Below are positions 43,553-54,659 of a stretch of DNA of 64,000 nucleotides, one piece after another (positions within the stretch are counted from its first letter, which is position 1; every line of letters begins with the position of its first letter). The stretch spans positions 45,051,001-45,115,000 of the forward strand of contig JANJXV010000006.1 in the NCBI GenBank assembly GCA_024803745.1, in the 5' to 3' direction. The position numbers were made by a program, and so were the translations under genes. The notes below the pieces were generated by a model that worked only from the letters and a program-made list of their open reading frames with translations, did no database searches and had not been told where the DNA came from. This DNA is from Megascapheus bottae (taxonomy: Eukaryota; Chordata; Mammalia; Rodentia; Geomyidae).

Positions 43553-43707
43553 TTTTTTTGCCAGTCCTGGGTTTGAATTCAGGGCTTTTCATCAAGGCTA
43601 GAGCTCTGCCACTTGAGCCACACCACCACTTCTGGCTGTTTCAAACCCAGGTCTTCATGCACGCTAGGCAAGCACTCTACCAGTTACTAGACCAAACTCC
43701 TGGCCCC
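43553..43707 (-). mobile_element. IDL-Geo SINE with internal deletions
   Basis: 'ttttgccagtcctgggttt' to 'ccaaactcctggcccc'. About 40 bp are missing between the Geo and IDL units: 'tctggctgtttcaaaccca' joins the two. Confidence 0.88.
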
Positions 43708-44221
43708 AGTCATGTTTGTTTGTTTGTTTTTTTCCCAAACGAAAACAGTTGACATGGGTGACAGTGATCTTGAGTCACTCAGCAAATATTTTTCCAAGTG
43801 ATGTCATTGAGCCAGACATAGTTCTTGAAGTTAGTTTGGCAATAAATAAAAAGGATGCAACTCTATCTTCCCATAGTTTAAATAAATGACAGAGATCAAA
43901 ATAAATACTATACAAAATGTGAGGCAGAGAGTGCTATTTTAGGTATAATATTCAAGAAACCTCTGGGTAGACAATTTAAATAGAAGCAAGCAATTTAATT
44001 CCTTAATTTAAAGGAAGCAGTAGCATAAACCATGCAGATATCTGAAAGAAGAATGTCCTAAATAAAGAAAACACCAAGGGCAAAGCCCCTGAGCTAGAGA
44101 TAATCTTAGAGAACTGACAATGGAGAGAGTGCTGCCCACATACTGGCTTTGAGTTTTATTCTTAGGCTAGTTAAGGAGTTGGGGGAGTCATGAGCAAGAA
44201 AAAGGTATATATGATCCCATG
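43708..44221. other. unique DNA
   Basis: Nothing recognised. Confidence 0.5.
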
Positions 44222-44395
44222 AGACAGGAACAGAGACAGAGAAAGAAACAGAGATAGCATGGGAAAAAGAGGGAGGATAGAAGAAGAAAATGAGAGGGAG
44301 TGAGGGGGAGAGAGAGAGGGAGAAGAAGGAAGGAAGGAAGGGAGGAGGAAGAAGAGGAGGAAGAGAGGCAAACAGAAGGGAAAATGAAAGAGAAA
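44222..44395. repeat. purine-rich (GA/GGAA)n tract
   Basis: Almost all A and G on the plus strand, with scattered C and T. It produces a long Ser/Pro/Leu-rich minus-strand frame that is not a gene. Confidence 0.9.
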
Positions 44396-45396
44396 TCTCA
44401 ATACATAGACCATAAGGCTGTAAGGGACAACTGTGTGAAAAGGGAGACCATTTAAAAAACTATAGGAGCAGCACTGTAAGGAGATATAATTATAACTGAT
44501 TGTGTCTAACAACAGAGAAGTAATTTAAAAAAATCACAGTAAAATCATATAATGTAATATAACACAGCCATTATAAATGATGTGAAAGAATACATAGGGA
44601 CATAGGAAGATGTTTATAATAAATGCAAGCAAAGCAGGTTATAAAAGTAGACTATTATCAGAGTCATAAAGTTTGCTCATCCAGGTATAGAGTATGATAC
44701 TATTTTGTATAAACATACACATAGAATATTAATGATGGAAAGGACTTAGAGCTCTCCTGGACTCCCAAGACCAGAAGAATTACACAACAAAGACAGTAAA
44801 AGGCCCAGAATTCACATTTTCATCTCAATATGACATTCACCACAGCTTGCCCATAGCTTATATTAGATCACATAAGTATTTATACTTCTGCAAGAAGGAA
44901 ATTAGAGATAGTAGGATCTTTTATATTATTTATACTATGCTACAAATTTGGTGAAATCTATATTTTTAAATTAATCTACAGGAACTAAAGCCTTATTTAA
45001 ATAATAATGTACAATATAATATTAAGATATAGACAGATGGTAGATAATTTGTAGAATTCTTCACATTAGTCAAATCATTGAATATAAGTACACTACATTG
45101 TCAGCCTAAATGTGACAGAATTTAACCAGGAGATAACATTCTTGTGCAGCAGAACACTGTTTCTGGGATACGAGCAGCCATTTCTCTTTTTAATCTGCAG
45201 GTTTCCCTGGTTATAATTTCAGACCTAGAGGGCTCCTGTTAGAAACCAAACAGCCTAAACTCCTTCCCATAGTAATATAACACAGCTCTTCACTGAGTCT
45301 AAAGAAAGAAAAAAATTAACCATTTTTAATTGACCATTAATTGGTAGAATGCAAGCTGTATTATGTGGGGAAATGTGATGCTTTCATTTTAATTTT
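44396..45396. other. unique DNA
   Basis: 1 kb without recognised repeats or exons. Confidence 0.5.
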
Positions 45397-45412
45397 AAAA
45401 GACAAAAATCTG

Positions 45413-45602
45413 GGGCCACGAGTTTGGACTAGTGGTAGAGTGCTTGCCTCACATGCACGAAGTCCTGGGTTCGATTCCTTTGTTTCACATACATAGAAAA
45501 AACCAGAAGTGTTGTTGTGGCTCAGGTGGTAGAACTCTAGCCTTGAGAAAGCCCAAGAACAGTGCACAAGCTCAGGACTGGCAAAAATAAATAAAAATAA
45601 AT
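45413..45602 (+). mobile_element. IDL-Geo SINE with intact TSD
   Basis: 'gggccacgagtttggactag' to 'ctcaggactggcaaaaata' with a roughly 12-bp deletion in the Geo unit. Perfect 16-bp TSD 'aaaagacaaaaatctg' at 45397-45412 and 45603-45618. The tail is AAAT-type. Confidence 0.95.
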
Positions 45603-45618
45603 AAAAGACAAAAATCTG

Positions 45619-47511
45619 AGGTTCCAATAGACAAGAAACAAGAAGTATGTGTATGCTATGGGGGTTGTGTTTGTGTCTCTTAGAAGAGATTCACAGACTT
45701 AGATTAGGCAGACTTCTATGATTTATCAGGGCTTGGGATGAAAAGGAAATAAAGGCTTGTCTCTGAAGCTTTTCTCAGGTGGGAAAATAGATTTATTTTT
45801 AATATTTGAGAGACCTTTAATTACTGTAAGTAGCTATCTGAATGTTGAAAAGTAAAATTCAGATGAGGTCTTAGTGAGGACTAATAAAATTTATTTGAAA
45901 TTTAAGGTGTCTGTGCTTTGTTTGTCCTAAATATTTTAAAGTTATTTGAATTTGTGTTCTAAATTAGATCAAATAGAAAATAAAAAAGATTTGTCACAGG
46001 CATAGAGTGCATGACAAATAAAATCAAGTTCAGCTATAAGAAAGAATGTTTGTAAATATGGGGGAGAGTTGCCTCAACATTTTTATAATTTTATGTGCAT
46101 TATTTTCACATCTTAAAGCTGCCCAAGTATAGAAAAATATAGAACTTCAATAACAGTTACCAGCATGATTTGCTTTTATTACCTTTCTGTTCAAGACCCT
46201 TGTTTCCCCTTGTAGCATGTCAAATTGCCCCCAAAACCATATTATACAGCAGAGAAATGTTGTTCACACTTCACTGGCTATTGATTTACTTTATTTATTG
46301 GCACAAAATCAGCTTGAGATAAACATTTTGTCCCCCATTTCCACTATTGTAAGCAGTATACTTCATTGCAAGATAGGTAAACCCAAATGTGCAGGGTCAC
46401 AATTCGACATGGCTTTCTAATCAATGTGTGAAAAATTATCTAATGAATAATGGGTTGCACATTTCCACAAACAAATTAACCAGGGTGAGACTGAAACTAA
46501 TGATTATATTTATCTAATGTAATTTCACATCTGTTACTACTAGTAGTCATTTTTTTCTCTTTCATCCATGGTGTCCTCAAAATTACAACTTATCATTTCA
46601 GAAACAGTGGTAGGGCATCAGTTTAACTTGAAAATAGACAATTTTGTAGAATGTTTATCTTTATCTCTGAATGCCAAAAGCCCTAAGACATATGATGCCT
46701 TTTTATAAATTTGGGGAATCTGGATACTTTTTGGGCACTGTCTCAATTGTATTTCTAACTAGTGACCACTGACTTGAATTTATAGCCTAATAATAAAATT
46801 CCATCATTCAATCTCATAAAGAGGAAAATGACCCCACTTTTACAAAGCAACACCATCCTTTAATGTTACCTGGTTTATATTTAAACCTAACTTAAAATGT
46901 AAAAATTTTAAGCAGAAGCTGGTTTTAACTTAGATAAAAATTAACTTTTTCCTTTAAACTTAGAACATAAAGCTCCTAGGCAAGCCTAAGAAACCCTATT
47001 AACTAACCAAAACATTCTTCTCTCCACACTGGAAAAAAGCTACCACTAAAAATCGTTTTTAGTGGGAAAAAGTCTCACAATTTGCACCAGAAACAGTCTT
47101 CAGCCAGTCACCCATCTCCTGCTTCTGGGGCATCCGAGTGTTCTACTTTAAGGCTCTGACTGCTCACATCAATAGCTGGAAGGGCGAAGTCTGAAGTCAA
47201 AACGTCTTTCCACACAGTTCAGAAGTGAGGGTTGTAGGGACAGCAGTCATTTGCTGGAGTACATACACATCAGGATGTTTCTTGGCTTGCTCAACCAGCC
47301 AGAAAACCCTCAGTCTACTTCTCTCCAAGGAAACCTTGGGAAGGAACCTTGTTAGGAACCAGGTTCTAATACTAAGAACAGGCCTATAAATCCTATCACC
47401 TGGTTGAAGGGATTCCTAGCAAGTTTTTACTTTTGCAGTGAACTATTAAGTTCAGGGGACTTTTTTATTTAGTTCATTGCACAGGAAAAGTAGAAAATAG
47501 AGACACATGGG
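45619..47511. other. unique block; possible conserved non-coding DNA
   Basis: No mobile element recognised. 46050-46560 is A+T-rich with non-repetitive mixed text. 47080-47440 is less A+T-rich. A perfect short hairpin sits at 47043-47065. No exon structure. Confidence 0.4.
47043..47065. repeat. perfect 10-bp inverted repeat
   Basis: Arms 'ccactaaaaa' and 'tttttagtgg' around a 3-nt loop 'tcg'. The T run is followed by agtgg, so it does not resemble a pol III terminator. Confidence 0.9.
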
Positions 47512-47622
47512 GTTTTTTTTTTTTTGAGACATGGACTTACTAAGTAGCCTAGGTAGATCTCAACTCCTGATAAACGTGCCTCAATACAGGGATATGCCAC
47601 CACATTTGGCTTGAGATACATA
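47512..47622 (-). mobile_element. B1 element
   Basis: 'ttttttttttgagacatgg', 'gtagcctaggtagatctc' and 'gatatgccaccacatttgg', a reverse B1 monomer with its tail. Confidence 0.8.
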
Positions 47623-47785
47623 TTTTTAGCCTTTGGCATACAAGTTTTTATCCTCTGGGGGAAAAAAATCTCTTGAAAGCAAGAATTGTCAGTTTGAGGA
47701 GTTTTCTAAGTTTTATGTTCCCTTAAAAATTACTTAGGGCCCAACGGAACTTTTGTTTATAGGTCCTTATATCAACATTTGTATT
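47623..47785. other. unique DNA
   Basis: Short stretch with no recognised features. Confidence 0.5.
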
Positions 47786-47801
47786 AGAAATGAGAGTGTT
47801 G

Positions 47802-48467
47802 CAACAATGTTCATTGCAGCACTATTCACCATAGAAAAGATATGGAACCAACCTAGATGTCCCTCAGTTGATGAGTGGATCAACAAGTTGTGGTATTTGT
47901 ACACAATGGAATTCTATGCTGCTGTCAGAAAGAATGACATCGCCCCATTTGTTAGGAAATGGAAACTCTTAGAAAAAATCATATTAAGTGAAGTAAGCCA
48001 GACTCAAAGGAACTTAGGCTCAATGGTTTCCCTCATTCGTCATAATCAGTAGAAACCTTGGGCTCTACTAGCAGAGATTTGCAACAGAGCAAAATCTTGA
48101 TACATAAGGACATATAATGTGAAGCTAATTGAAAGGACCTCCAGGATATTGAAACAAAAGTCATATAATGAATGATTGTTGTCCTTAATGTACTATGTTG
48201 TCTCTCATCTCCTTTGCTGTCCCTTGGTTATCTCATATTGGTATAGTATCTCACTTTGTTATCTGATATATTGAATTTATTTGTATTTGGATATTTGAAA
48301 TTTGATAGGGAAGGGGGGAAAACCAAGACGGGTGGGGGGTAGGGGGGGGAGGGAAATGGGTACCAAGACATGTGAAAGGGTATCAATGTATGTGAATTAA
48401 TGCACCTTCTATCTGGCAAATATCATGTAACCCTTTTACTAATTACAATAAAAAAAATTAAAAAAAA
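47802..48467 (+). mobile_element. young L1-B insertion, 5'-truncated
   Basis: The ORF2 C-terminal frame is open from the truncation point to its stop at 48050-48052 ([49 protein letters not shown]), unlike the shifted copy at 10426. The 3' UTR holds a G-quadruplex motif (48330-48353) and an A tail. Perfect 16-bp TSD 'agaaatgagagtgttg' at 47786-47801 and 48468-48483. Confidence 0.96.
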
Positions 48468-48483
48468 AGAAATGAGAGTGTTG

Positions 48484-48679
48484 ATAATACATCAAAAATA
48501 TATCTATAATAGTTAACATGATATATTTTATTTAAAAATAGCTATTTCTCCTCTGAAAAAATAGTGAAAAGACTGTCTTAAAGTGACAAATTCTTAATTT
48601 CTAATAAATAACCTTAGCTTCAATAATATGCTTATTTACTGAAATAGATAAGAAAATCCAGCTCCATACAAGTAGTTTA
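48484..48679. other. unique A+T-rich DNA
   Basis: Spacer between two L1 insertions. Confidence 0.5.
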
Positions 48680-48689
48680 AAAAGAGATT

Positions 48690-49125
48690 TTTTTATTATT
48701 TATTAACATTGATTTTTACATCATATTTCAAATGACATATTTAACAAACAAGTATTCAAGAAGGGAATCTCTATATATAAATCACTGGCATTTAGATTTT
48801 AGAACATAATTAAAATTAGGCTGAGGGTTTGTATGTCATAGATACATATTAATCTATGTAATAAAACATTATGTCTATAGAGTCATAAATTTTTAGTCTA
48901 TGTACTTGTGTTTATATTTCCAATACTATGTCCATAGCATTGGGTATGCAAACATTGAGTCCTCACTCTTGTACTGTTTGGATCTAATAGCCACATATTA
49001 AGGATACCATGCGCCTTTTGTTCCTTTGGTCTTGACTTGGCTCACTCAACATGATTTGCTCTAGATTCATCCACTTCCCTGCGAATGCCATTATTTTATC
49101 TTGTCTGTTGGCTATATAGAATTCC

Positions 49126-49174
<49 letters not shown>

Positions 49175-50780
49175 GTATATATATCACATTTTTTGTATCC
49201 ATTCATCTGCAGTAGGGCATCTGGATTGTTTCCATCTCCTGGCTATTGTGAATAGTGCAGAGATGAACATAGTTGAGCAGGTGTCCTTATTGTATCCTGG
49301 GTTATGATGTTCAGGATAGATGCCCAGGAGTGGTATGGCAGGATCGCAGGGAAGGTCTATTTGCAGGTCTTTAAGAAACCTCCACACTGCTTTCCAGAGT
49401 GGTTGAACTTGCTTACAATCCCACCAGCAGTGCAGTAGGGTTCCTTTTTCTCCACAACCCTGCCAGCATCTCTCATTGTCTGATTTCAAAATCTTGGCCA
49501 TTCTTATTGGGGTAGGGTGGTATCTTAGGGTTGTTTTTATTTGCATTTCCTTTATGACCATGGATGATGAGCATTTTTTCATATGCTTTTCTGCCATTTT
49601 AACCTCTTGTTTTGATAAGTCTCTCTTCAGTTCCCTTGCCCATTTAGTGATTGGTTTGTTGGGTTTGTGGGGGTGGGGGGGAATAGTTTCTTGAGTTCTC
49701 TGTAGATACTGGATATTAATCATTTGTCTGATATATTATTGGTAAATATCTTTTCCCAGTTCGTTGGCTGTCTTTGTACTTTAGTAACTATGCTTTTATC
49801 TGTGCAGAAACTTCTTTATTTTTAGGTAGTCCCATTTATCAAGTCTCTCTCCAATCTGTTGTGATCCTGGGATTCTGTTCAGGAAGTTTTTGCCTGTGCC
49901 TATGAGTTCCAGTGTCTCTCTAACTCTATCGTGTAGCAGTTTCAAGGTTTCCGGTGTGATATTGAGGTCATTGATCCACTTTGAGTTAATGCTTGTGTAT
50001 GGCGAAAGGCTAGGGTCAATTTTTTGCCAGCACCAATCATTGAATAGACTCTGTTTGTTCCACTGTATATCTTTGGCTCCTTTGTCAAATACAAGTTGAC
50101 TATATGTATGTAGTTTTATTTCTGGATCTTCTATTCTGTTCCATTGATCTTCTGGTCTACTTTTGTGCCAATACCATGGTGTTTTTGTTATTATGGCTTT
50201 ATAGTAGAGTTTGAAGTTTGGTATTATAATACTACCTGCATTGCTCTTTCTGCCTAGAATTGTTATGGCTATTCTAGGTCTTTTCTTGTTCCATGTGAAC
50301 CTTTGGATTGTATCTTCTATTTCAGTAAAGAATGTTTTGGGGATTTTGATGGGATTGCATTGAATTTGTATATCAATTTTGGCAGTATGGCCATTTTCAC
50401 TATATTGGTTCTCTCTACCCATGAGCATGGGATTTCTTTCCATTTCCTGGTGCCCTCTTTAATTTCTTTTGTTATGCTTTTATAGTTTTCATTCCTTTAC
50501 ATCTTTGGTTAAGTTAATTCCTAAGTATTTTATTCTTTGGGGGGCTATTGCAAATGGGATCGTTTTCTTGATTTGGCCTTCAGTCTGTGTATTGTTGGCA
50601 TACAAGATGGCTACTGACTTTTGCAGATTAATTTTGTATCCTGCCACTTTGCTAAAGTGATTTATTAATTCTAGGAGTTTGGGAGTAGAGCTTATGGGTC
50701 ACTCAGGTAGAGGATCATGTCATCTACGAATAGGGATAGTTTAATTTGTTCTTTCCCTATGTGGATCCCTCTGATGCCCT
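48690..50780 (-). mobile_element. L1-A, longest copy: RT motif to poly(A)
   Basis: Reverse orientation. The RT catalytic block reads [11 protein letters not shown] (FVDD at 50719-50730; L1 usually FADD). It continues through 50443-49796 ([39 protein letters not shown]) to a frameshift near 49800, then 49723-49184 with [18 protein letters not shown]. The 3' UTR and tail are at 48690-48980. TSD 'aaaagagatt' at 48680-48689 and 50781-50790. No endonuclease domain or ORF1, so it cannot move on its own. Confidence 0.95.
49128..49184. repeat. (GT)n(AT)n microsatellite inside L1-A
   Basis: GT run 49128-49158 then AT run to about 49184. It lies at the same L1 position as the TA run at 7131-7148, so this point in L1-A is prone to expansion. 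Confidence 0.95.
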
Positions 50781-50790
50781 AAAAGAGATT

Positions 50791-50988
50791 ATTATTTTTT
50801 TTTGCCAGTCCTGGGCTTGAGCTCAGAGTCTGAGCACTGTCCTTGGACTTTCTCAAGGCTAGAGCTCTACCACTTGAGACTCAGTACCATTTCAGGATTT
50901 TTTCTATGTATGTGGTACCGAGGAATCGAACCCGGGTCTTCGTGCACACTAGGCAAGCACTCTACCAGTAGGCCAAACTCCCGGCCCT
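50791..50988 (-). mobile_element. IDL-Geo SINE at the L1-A flank
   Basis: 'ttgccagtcctgggcttga' to 'aactcccggccc'. It is bracketed by 'aaaagagatt' at 50781-50790 and 50989-50998, the same sequence that flanks the adjoining L1. Confidence 0.95.
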
Positions 50989-50998
50989 AAAAGAGATT

Positions 50999-51174
50999 AT
51001 TTTTAACTGTCATTTTGTATATCTGTGGATGTTCTACTTTAATAAAAATATTTCTTAGATATTAATTTCAGTATGGGAACTGAATTGATTTCATGCAAAT
51101 TATCAAGCTTCCACACATTAAATATCTTGGTTTATCTTTTACTTTCAGTTTTTTGTTCTTGTTATGATTTATTT
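50999..51174. other. unique DNA
   Basis: Nothing recognised. Confidence 0.5.
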
Positions 51175-51262
51175 GTTTTAGTTTTTCTGTGCTGGGGATC
51201 AAACACAGGGATTGGTGCTAAAGAAGTACTCTAGCATTGAGTTACACTCTAGCCCTTATCTC
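51175..51262 (-). mobile_element. ID element
   Basis: 'gtgctggggatcaaacacag' and 'tactctagcattgagttac' then 'tctagccc'. A reverse ID monomer with a T-rich tail side. Confidence 0.75.
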
Positions 51263-51644
51263 CAGTCAGGCATTAGCATGCACTATCATGTATTAGATAG
51301 TGCAAAATGTTGCTCTATCATGTATTAGTTATTTGGAAAATACCAACTCTGACTTATGTGGATTTATCAAATGTTCATGTACTCATTATATTTTTGAAAA
51401 CCGCATTGATTAATACAACTTCCGGTGTCAGCTGATGGTCTTTGAACATTTGGACACCATCAAACACCTAGCAGGTCATATAAGCTTTCCAAATTTCTAA
51501 TTTTGACTCGAGAGCCTGATTTTAGCATTAGCAATAAATAGTGTCAGTTGTTTTCAAAGATCACTTTGGTAGTTTTTGCCAAATATCTGAATAAGCATTG
51601 CTTGCCAATTGTTCTAAGTAAAAATAGTATTCCATAAAAGAACA
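51263..51644. other. unique DNA
   Basis: A local repeat of 'catgtattag' near 51290 and 51320. Otherwise nothing. Confidence 0.5.
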
Positions 51645-51870
51645 GCTTCGATGTATATCAGTGGCCCATTCCTGTAATCCTAGCTACTCAGGAAACTGAG
51701 ATTGGAGAATTATAGTCAGCCTGGCCAGGGGAGTCCATGTGACTCTTAACTCCAATGAATGACCAAAAAACTGGAAGTGGAACTGTGGCTGAATGGTAGA
51801 GCTTTAGCCCTCAGAGGAAAAAAAAAAGCTGAGGGACAGTGCCCAGGCCCCAAGTCCAAGCCCCAGGACT
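51645..51870 (+). mobile_element. B1-Geo SINE
   Basis: 'atcagtggcccattcctgta', 'cctagctactcaggaaactg', right half 'ctgaatggtagagctttag' and 'agtccaagccccaggact'. The tail is the adjoining microsatellite. Confidence 0.85.
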
Positions 51871-51956
51871 GTCTCTCTCTCTCTCTCTGTCTCTCTCTCT
51901 CTCTGTCTCTGTCTCTCTCTCTCTCTCTCTGCCTCTCTCTCTCTCTCGCTCGCTCG

Positions 51957-51996
<40 letters not shown>
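51871..51996. repeat. (TC)n(CA)n compound microsatellite
   Basis: TC/TG-interrupted run to 51958, including 'cgctcgctcgctca', then pure CA to 51996. Starts exactly at the SINE's 3' end. Confidence 0.97.
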
Positions 51997-51997
<1 letters not shown>

Positions 51998-52162
51998 GAA
52001 TAGCTCAGTCAGTTCTCATAACTCATTTTCACAAGGGCTTTCATCAGGAAACATCCTATAGTCATATAGGCAAAAAGTGCTTAATGTATGCACTGTGCAT
52101 CATCAAAAGTATTGAAAAAGATGTTTTCCTAAGATTTTAAAAATAATTTTCATTGTCTCATC
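51997..52162. other. unique DNA
   Basis: Nothing recognised. Confidence 0.5.
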
Positions 52163-52176
52163 AAAAATGGTCTTGA

Positions 52177-52370
52177 GGGGCTGGGAGTTTGGCCTAGTGG
52201 TAAGAGTGCTTGCCTAGCATGCACAAAGACCTGGGTTCGATTCCTTAGCATCCCACATACTTTAAAAAAAAGCCAGAAGTGGTGCTGTGGCTCAAGTGGT
52301 AGAGTGCTAGCCTTGAGAAAGCCCAAGGACAATGCTCAGGCCCTGAGCTCAAGCCACAGGACTGGCAAAA
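52177..52370 (+). mobile_element. IDL-Geo SINE with intact TSD
   Basis: 'ggggctgggagtttggccta' to 'acaggactggcaaaa'. Perfect 14-bp TSD 'aaaaatggtcttga' at 52163-52176 and 52371-52384. Confidence 0.96.
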
Positions 52371-52404
52371 AAAAATGGTCTTGAATGTTTTCTTCTTTCT
52401 TTTG

Positions 52405-52478
52405 ACATCATTTAGCCTAGTGGTAGAGTGCTTGTCTAGCATGCACGAAGACTTGGGTTCGATTCTTCAGTACGTAGA
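52405..52478 (+). mobile_element. solitary IDL unit, no Geo partner
   Basis: 'tagcctagtggtagagtgc', 'ttgtctagcatgcacgaag' and 'gggttcgattcttcagta', then unrelated L1-like sequence. The first roughly 10 bp and everything after the left unit are missing, with no A tail. A deletion product is the simplest reading. Confidence 0.75.
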
Positions 52479-53640
52479 TTGGGTGTCTTTGTATCGGTTT
52501 ACAACAGGAGTTCTTTTAATTGTTATTATAAAGGTGATACAGAGAGAAGTTAGAGTTACATAAGTCAGTTAAAGAGGACATTTCTTTTTGGATAATGCCA
52601 CCTCCCAATTTTTCTCTCCCATTCCCACTTACAAATTGTCTAGTTCATTTTCAACAGTGTCTACTGAGTACTGCTGCCACACTGGTTCACCCTTCCTCCC
52701 TCCATTTCTGTGCTCTTCCTCTCACCTTCTCAAAGACAGATAAATGAACAAACAAGACAAAAAAAAAGAAAACAGAAACAACAGAGGAAAAACTTGTTTT
52801 CATTTCCTAGGATTCATACTGATATTATTTTATATGTTCAAAGGCACAGAGGATATTGTTTTTTTGTTGCTCCCCTAAAAATATCCTTTGGTCTCACTGT
52901 GTGTGATTGCCTAAAGTCTTGGTGTATTTTAGATCTAGCTTCCACATAGAAAAGTTTCTTTCACTGAGCTTGGCTTAACCTCACTTAACATGATTTGTTA
53001 TAGATCCATCCATTTCCCTGCAAATGGCATAATGTTATTCTTTCTAATGACTGTGTAAAGTTCCATTGTGTGTAAGTACTACAGTTTTTTTATCCAATTA
53101 TTTCTTGTAGGACAGTTTCCATAACTTGGCTATTGTGAATTGTGCAGCAATGAACATGGATATATATGTGTTATGATGTTCTGGGTAGATACCCAAGAGT
53201 GGTATGGCTGAGAAAATAGAGAAGTTCTATGTTAAGGTTTTTAGGTTTTGGGGTTTTTTTTTTGCCAGTCTTGGGCTTGACGTCAGGGCCTGAGCACTGT
53301 CCTTGGACTTTCTCAAGGCTAGCGATCTACCACTTAAGCCACAGCACCATTTCTGGCTTTTTTCTATGTAGTGGCATAGAGGAATTGAACCTGGGTCTTC
53401 GTGCATACTAGGCAAGCACTCTACCACTAGGCCAAATTCCAAATTCCCGGCCCCCTATGTTAAGTTTTTTTGAGGAACCTCTAGACTGCCCGCCAAAGTG
53501 ATTGCACTAGTTTACATTCTCATGAACAAGGTGATAGGATTCCTTTTTCCCCATATCCTACCAACACTTAATGTTGACTAAATCAGGAGTTTTAGCCACT
53601 ATCAGAGAAAATGTCCAAATAATAAAAAATGTTTTGTCTT
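52479..53640 (-). mobile_element. older L1 3' end, reverse, interrupted by a SINE
   Basis: The complement of ORF2 C-terminal DNA: 'cttaacatgatttgttatag', 'ccatttccctgcaaatggc', 'ggctattgtgaattgtgcag' and 'gatacccaagagtggtatgg'. 52479-52960 looks like its 3' UTR. 54660-55235 is a related copy in the other direction. Confidence 0.75.
53256..53454 (-). mobile_element. IDL-Geo SINE inside the older L1
   Basis: 'gccagtcttgggcttgacg' to 'attcccggccccc', with a small direct repeat 'ccaaatt' near its 5' end. TSD 'ctatgttaag' at 53227-53236 and 53455-53464. Confidence 0.93.
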
Positions 53641-53939
53641 ATTATGGAAATAGTTTACCCTCCCAGATCTCTGAAAGGGGACTCACAGATATCTAGACCA
53701 GTCAAAGAACCATTGGTCTAGTACCTACTACTCTGCTTATGGAGAGAAGACAGTGATTGGGGGCAAGTGGAGACAAATGTTTTTTGAAAACAATTTAGTT
53801 CTTTATTTTGTTTCATGCCCTAATTTGGCATTCAGTGAATAGTGTTACCATTCAACACCAGGAAAACTCTGGATGACATTTCATTAATCTGAATTTGAAC
53901 AAAATCCTCATGATAAGCTAGCTGTTAAAATACATCTCC
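53641..53939. other. unique DNA
   Basis: Nothing recognised. Confidence 0.5.
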
Positions 53940-54080
53940 ATCTTTTCTGTACAGTAAAACACAAGCTTCTTGAGATAAGGACTTGTTCTGTTTTAGTCTC
54001 AGTTCATACAACAATAATTGGTTCATAATAGGCATTTAACCAATATTTATTGAATATTTGAATATTGAATAAGCTTAAAA
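53940..54080 (+). mobile_element. L2 3' end
   Basis: 'cttgagataaggacttgttc', 'ggttcataataggcattta' and 'ccaatatttattgaatattt' follow the L2 3' end. Confidence 0.65.
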
Positions 54081-54190
54081 TAATATAATTCATCATTTCA
54101 CAAACACATCCAGATGAGTGTTTCAGTCTTCAACCTAACTACTTAGACAATAATTTTTCAGTGGTTTCTGCAGCTATTCATGGGGGTATT

Positions 54191-54384
54191 ATTTTTTGCC
54201 AGACCTGAGACTTGAATTCAGGGCCTGCGCACTGTCCTTGGGCTATCCTCAAGGCTAGAGCTCTACCACTTGAGCCATAGCACCAGTTCTGGCTTTTCTA
54301 TGTATACGGTACCAAGGAATTGAACAGAGGTCTTCATGCCTGCTAAGCAAGCACTCTACCACTAGGCCAAACTCCCAGCCCCTT
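54191..54384 (-). mobile_element. IDL-Geo SINE
   Basis: 'ttttttgccagacctgagac' to 'ccaaactcccagcccc'. Imperfect TSD 'atgggggtatt' (54180-54190) / 'atgagggtatt' (54385-54395). Confidence 0.93.
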
Positions 54385-54489
54385 ATGAGGGTATTTTTGA
54401 AAATCAGAGAGGAAGTGATGTGAAATAAACTGCATTTGGATTCAAAAATACTACAGCTGGAATTTTGCTTCCAAAAATTACCATTGACT

Positions 54490-54650
54490 GAAATGTAATT
54501 AGGCAGTGACTTAACCTCTCATACCCTTGATCATAAAACAGAGAGAGAAATAACTGTGTCACTTAGATATCATGAGACTACTTTGTGAGAATACATAGTC
54601 CAGTGCCAGAAAAGTAGGAAATTGGTCCATATTAAATGGAGTAGATAGTT
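54490..54650 (+). mobile_element. MIR SINE
   Basis: 'gcagtgacttaacctctcat', a 'tcataaaacagagagag' segment and 'catagtccagtgccag' follow the MIR sense order ('acttaacctctctg ... aaaatggg ... cagtgcctggc'). Confidence 0.65.
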
Positions 54651-54659
54651 GGTCCTAGA

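Noticed and set aside
44171..44512. 113-residue minus-strand frame rich in Ser, Pro and Leu
   Set aside because: It is the translation of a purine-rich simple tract.
49184..50443. Two long minus-strand frames as host genes
   Set aside because: Both are parts of one frameshifted L1 ORF2, shown by the FVDD, YYKAIITKTPWYW and CWQGCGEKG motifs and by the flanking TSD.
51746..52061. Open frames of Cys-Val and Ser-Leu or Arg-Glu repeats
   Set aside because: They translate the TC/CA microsatellite and the SINE before it.
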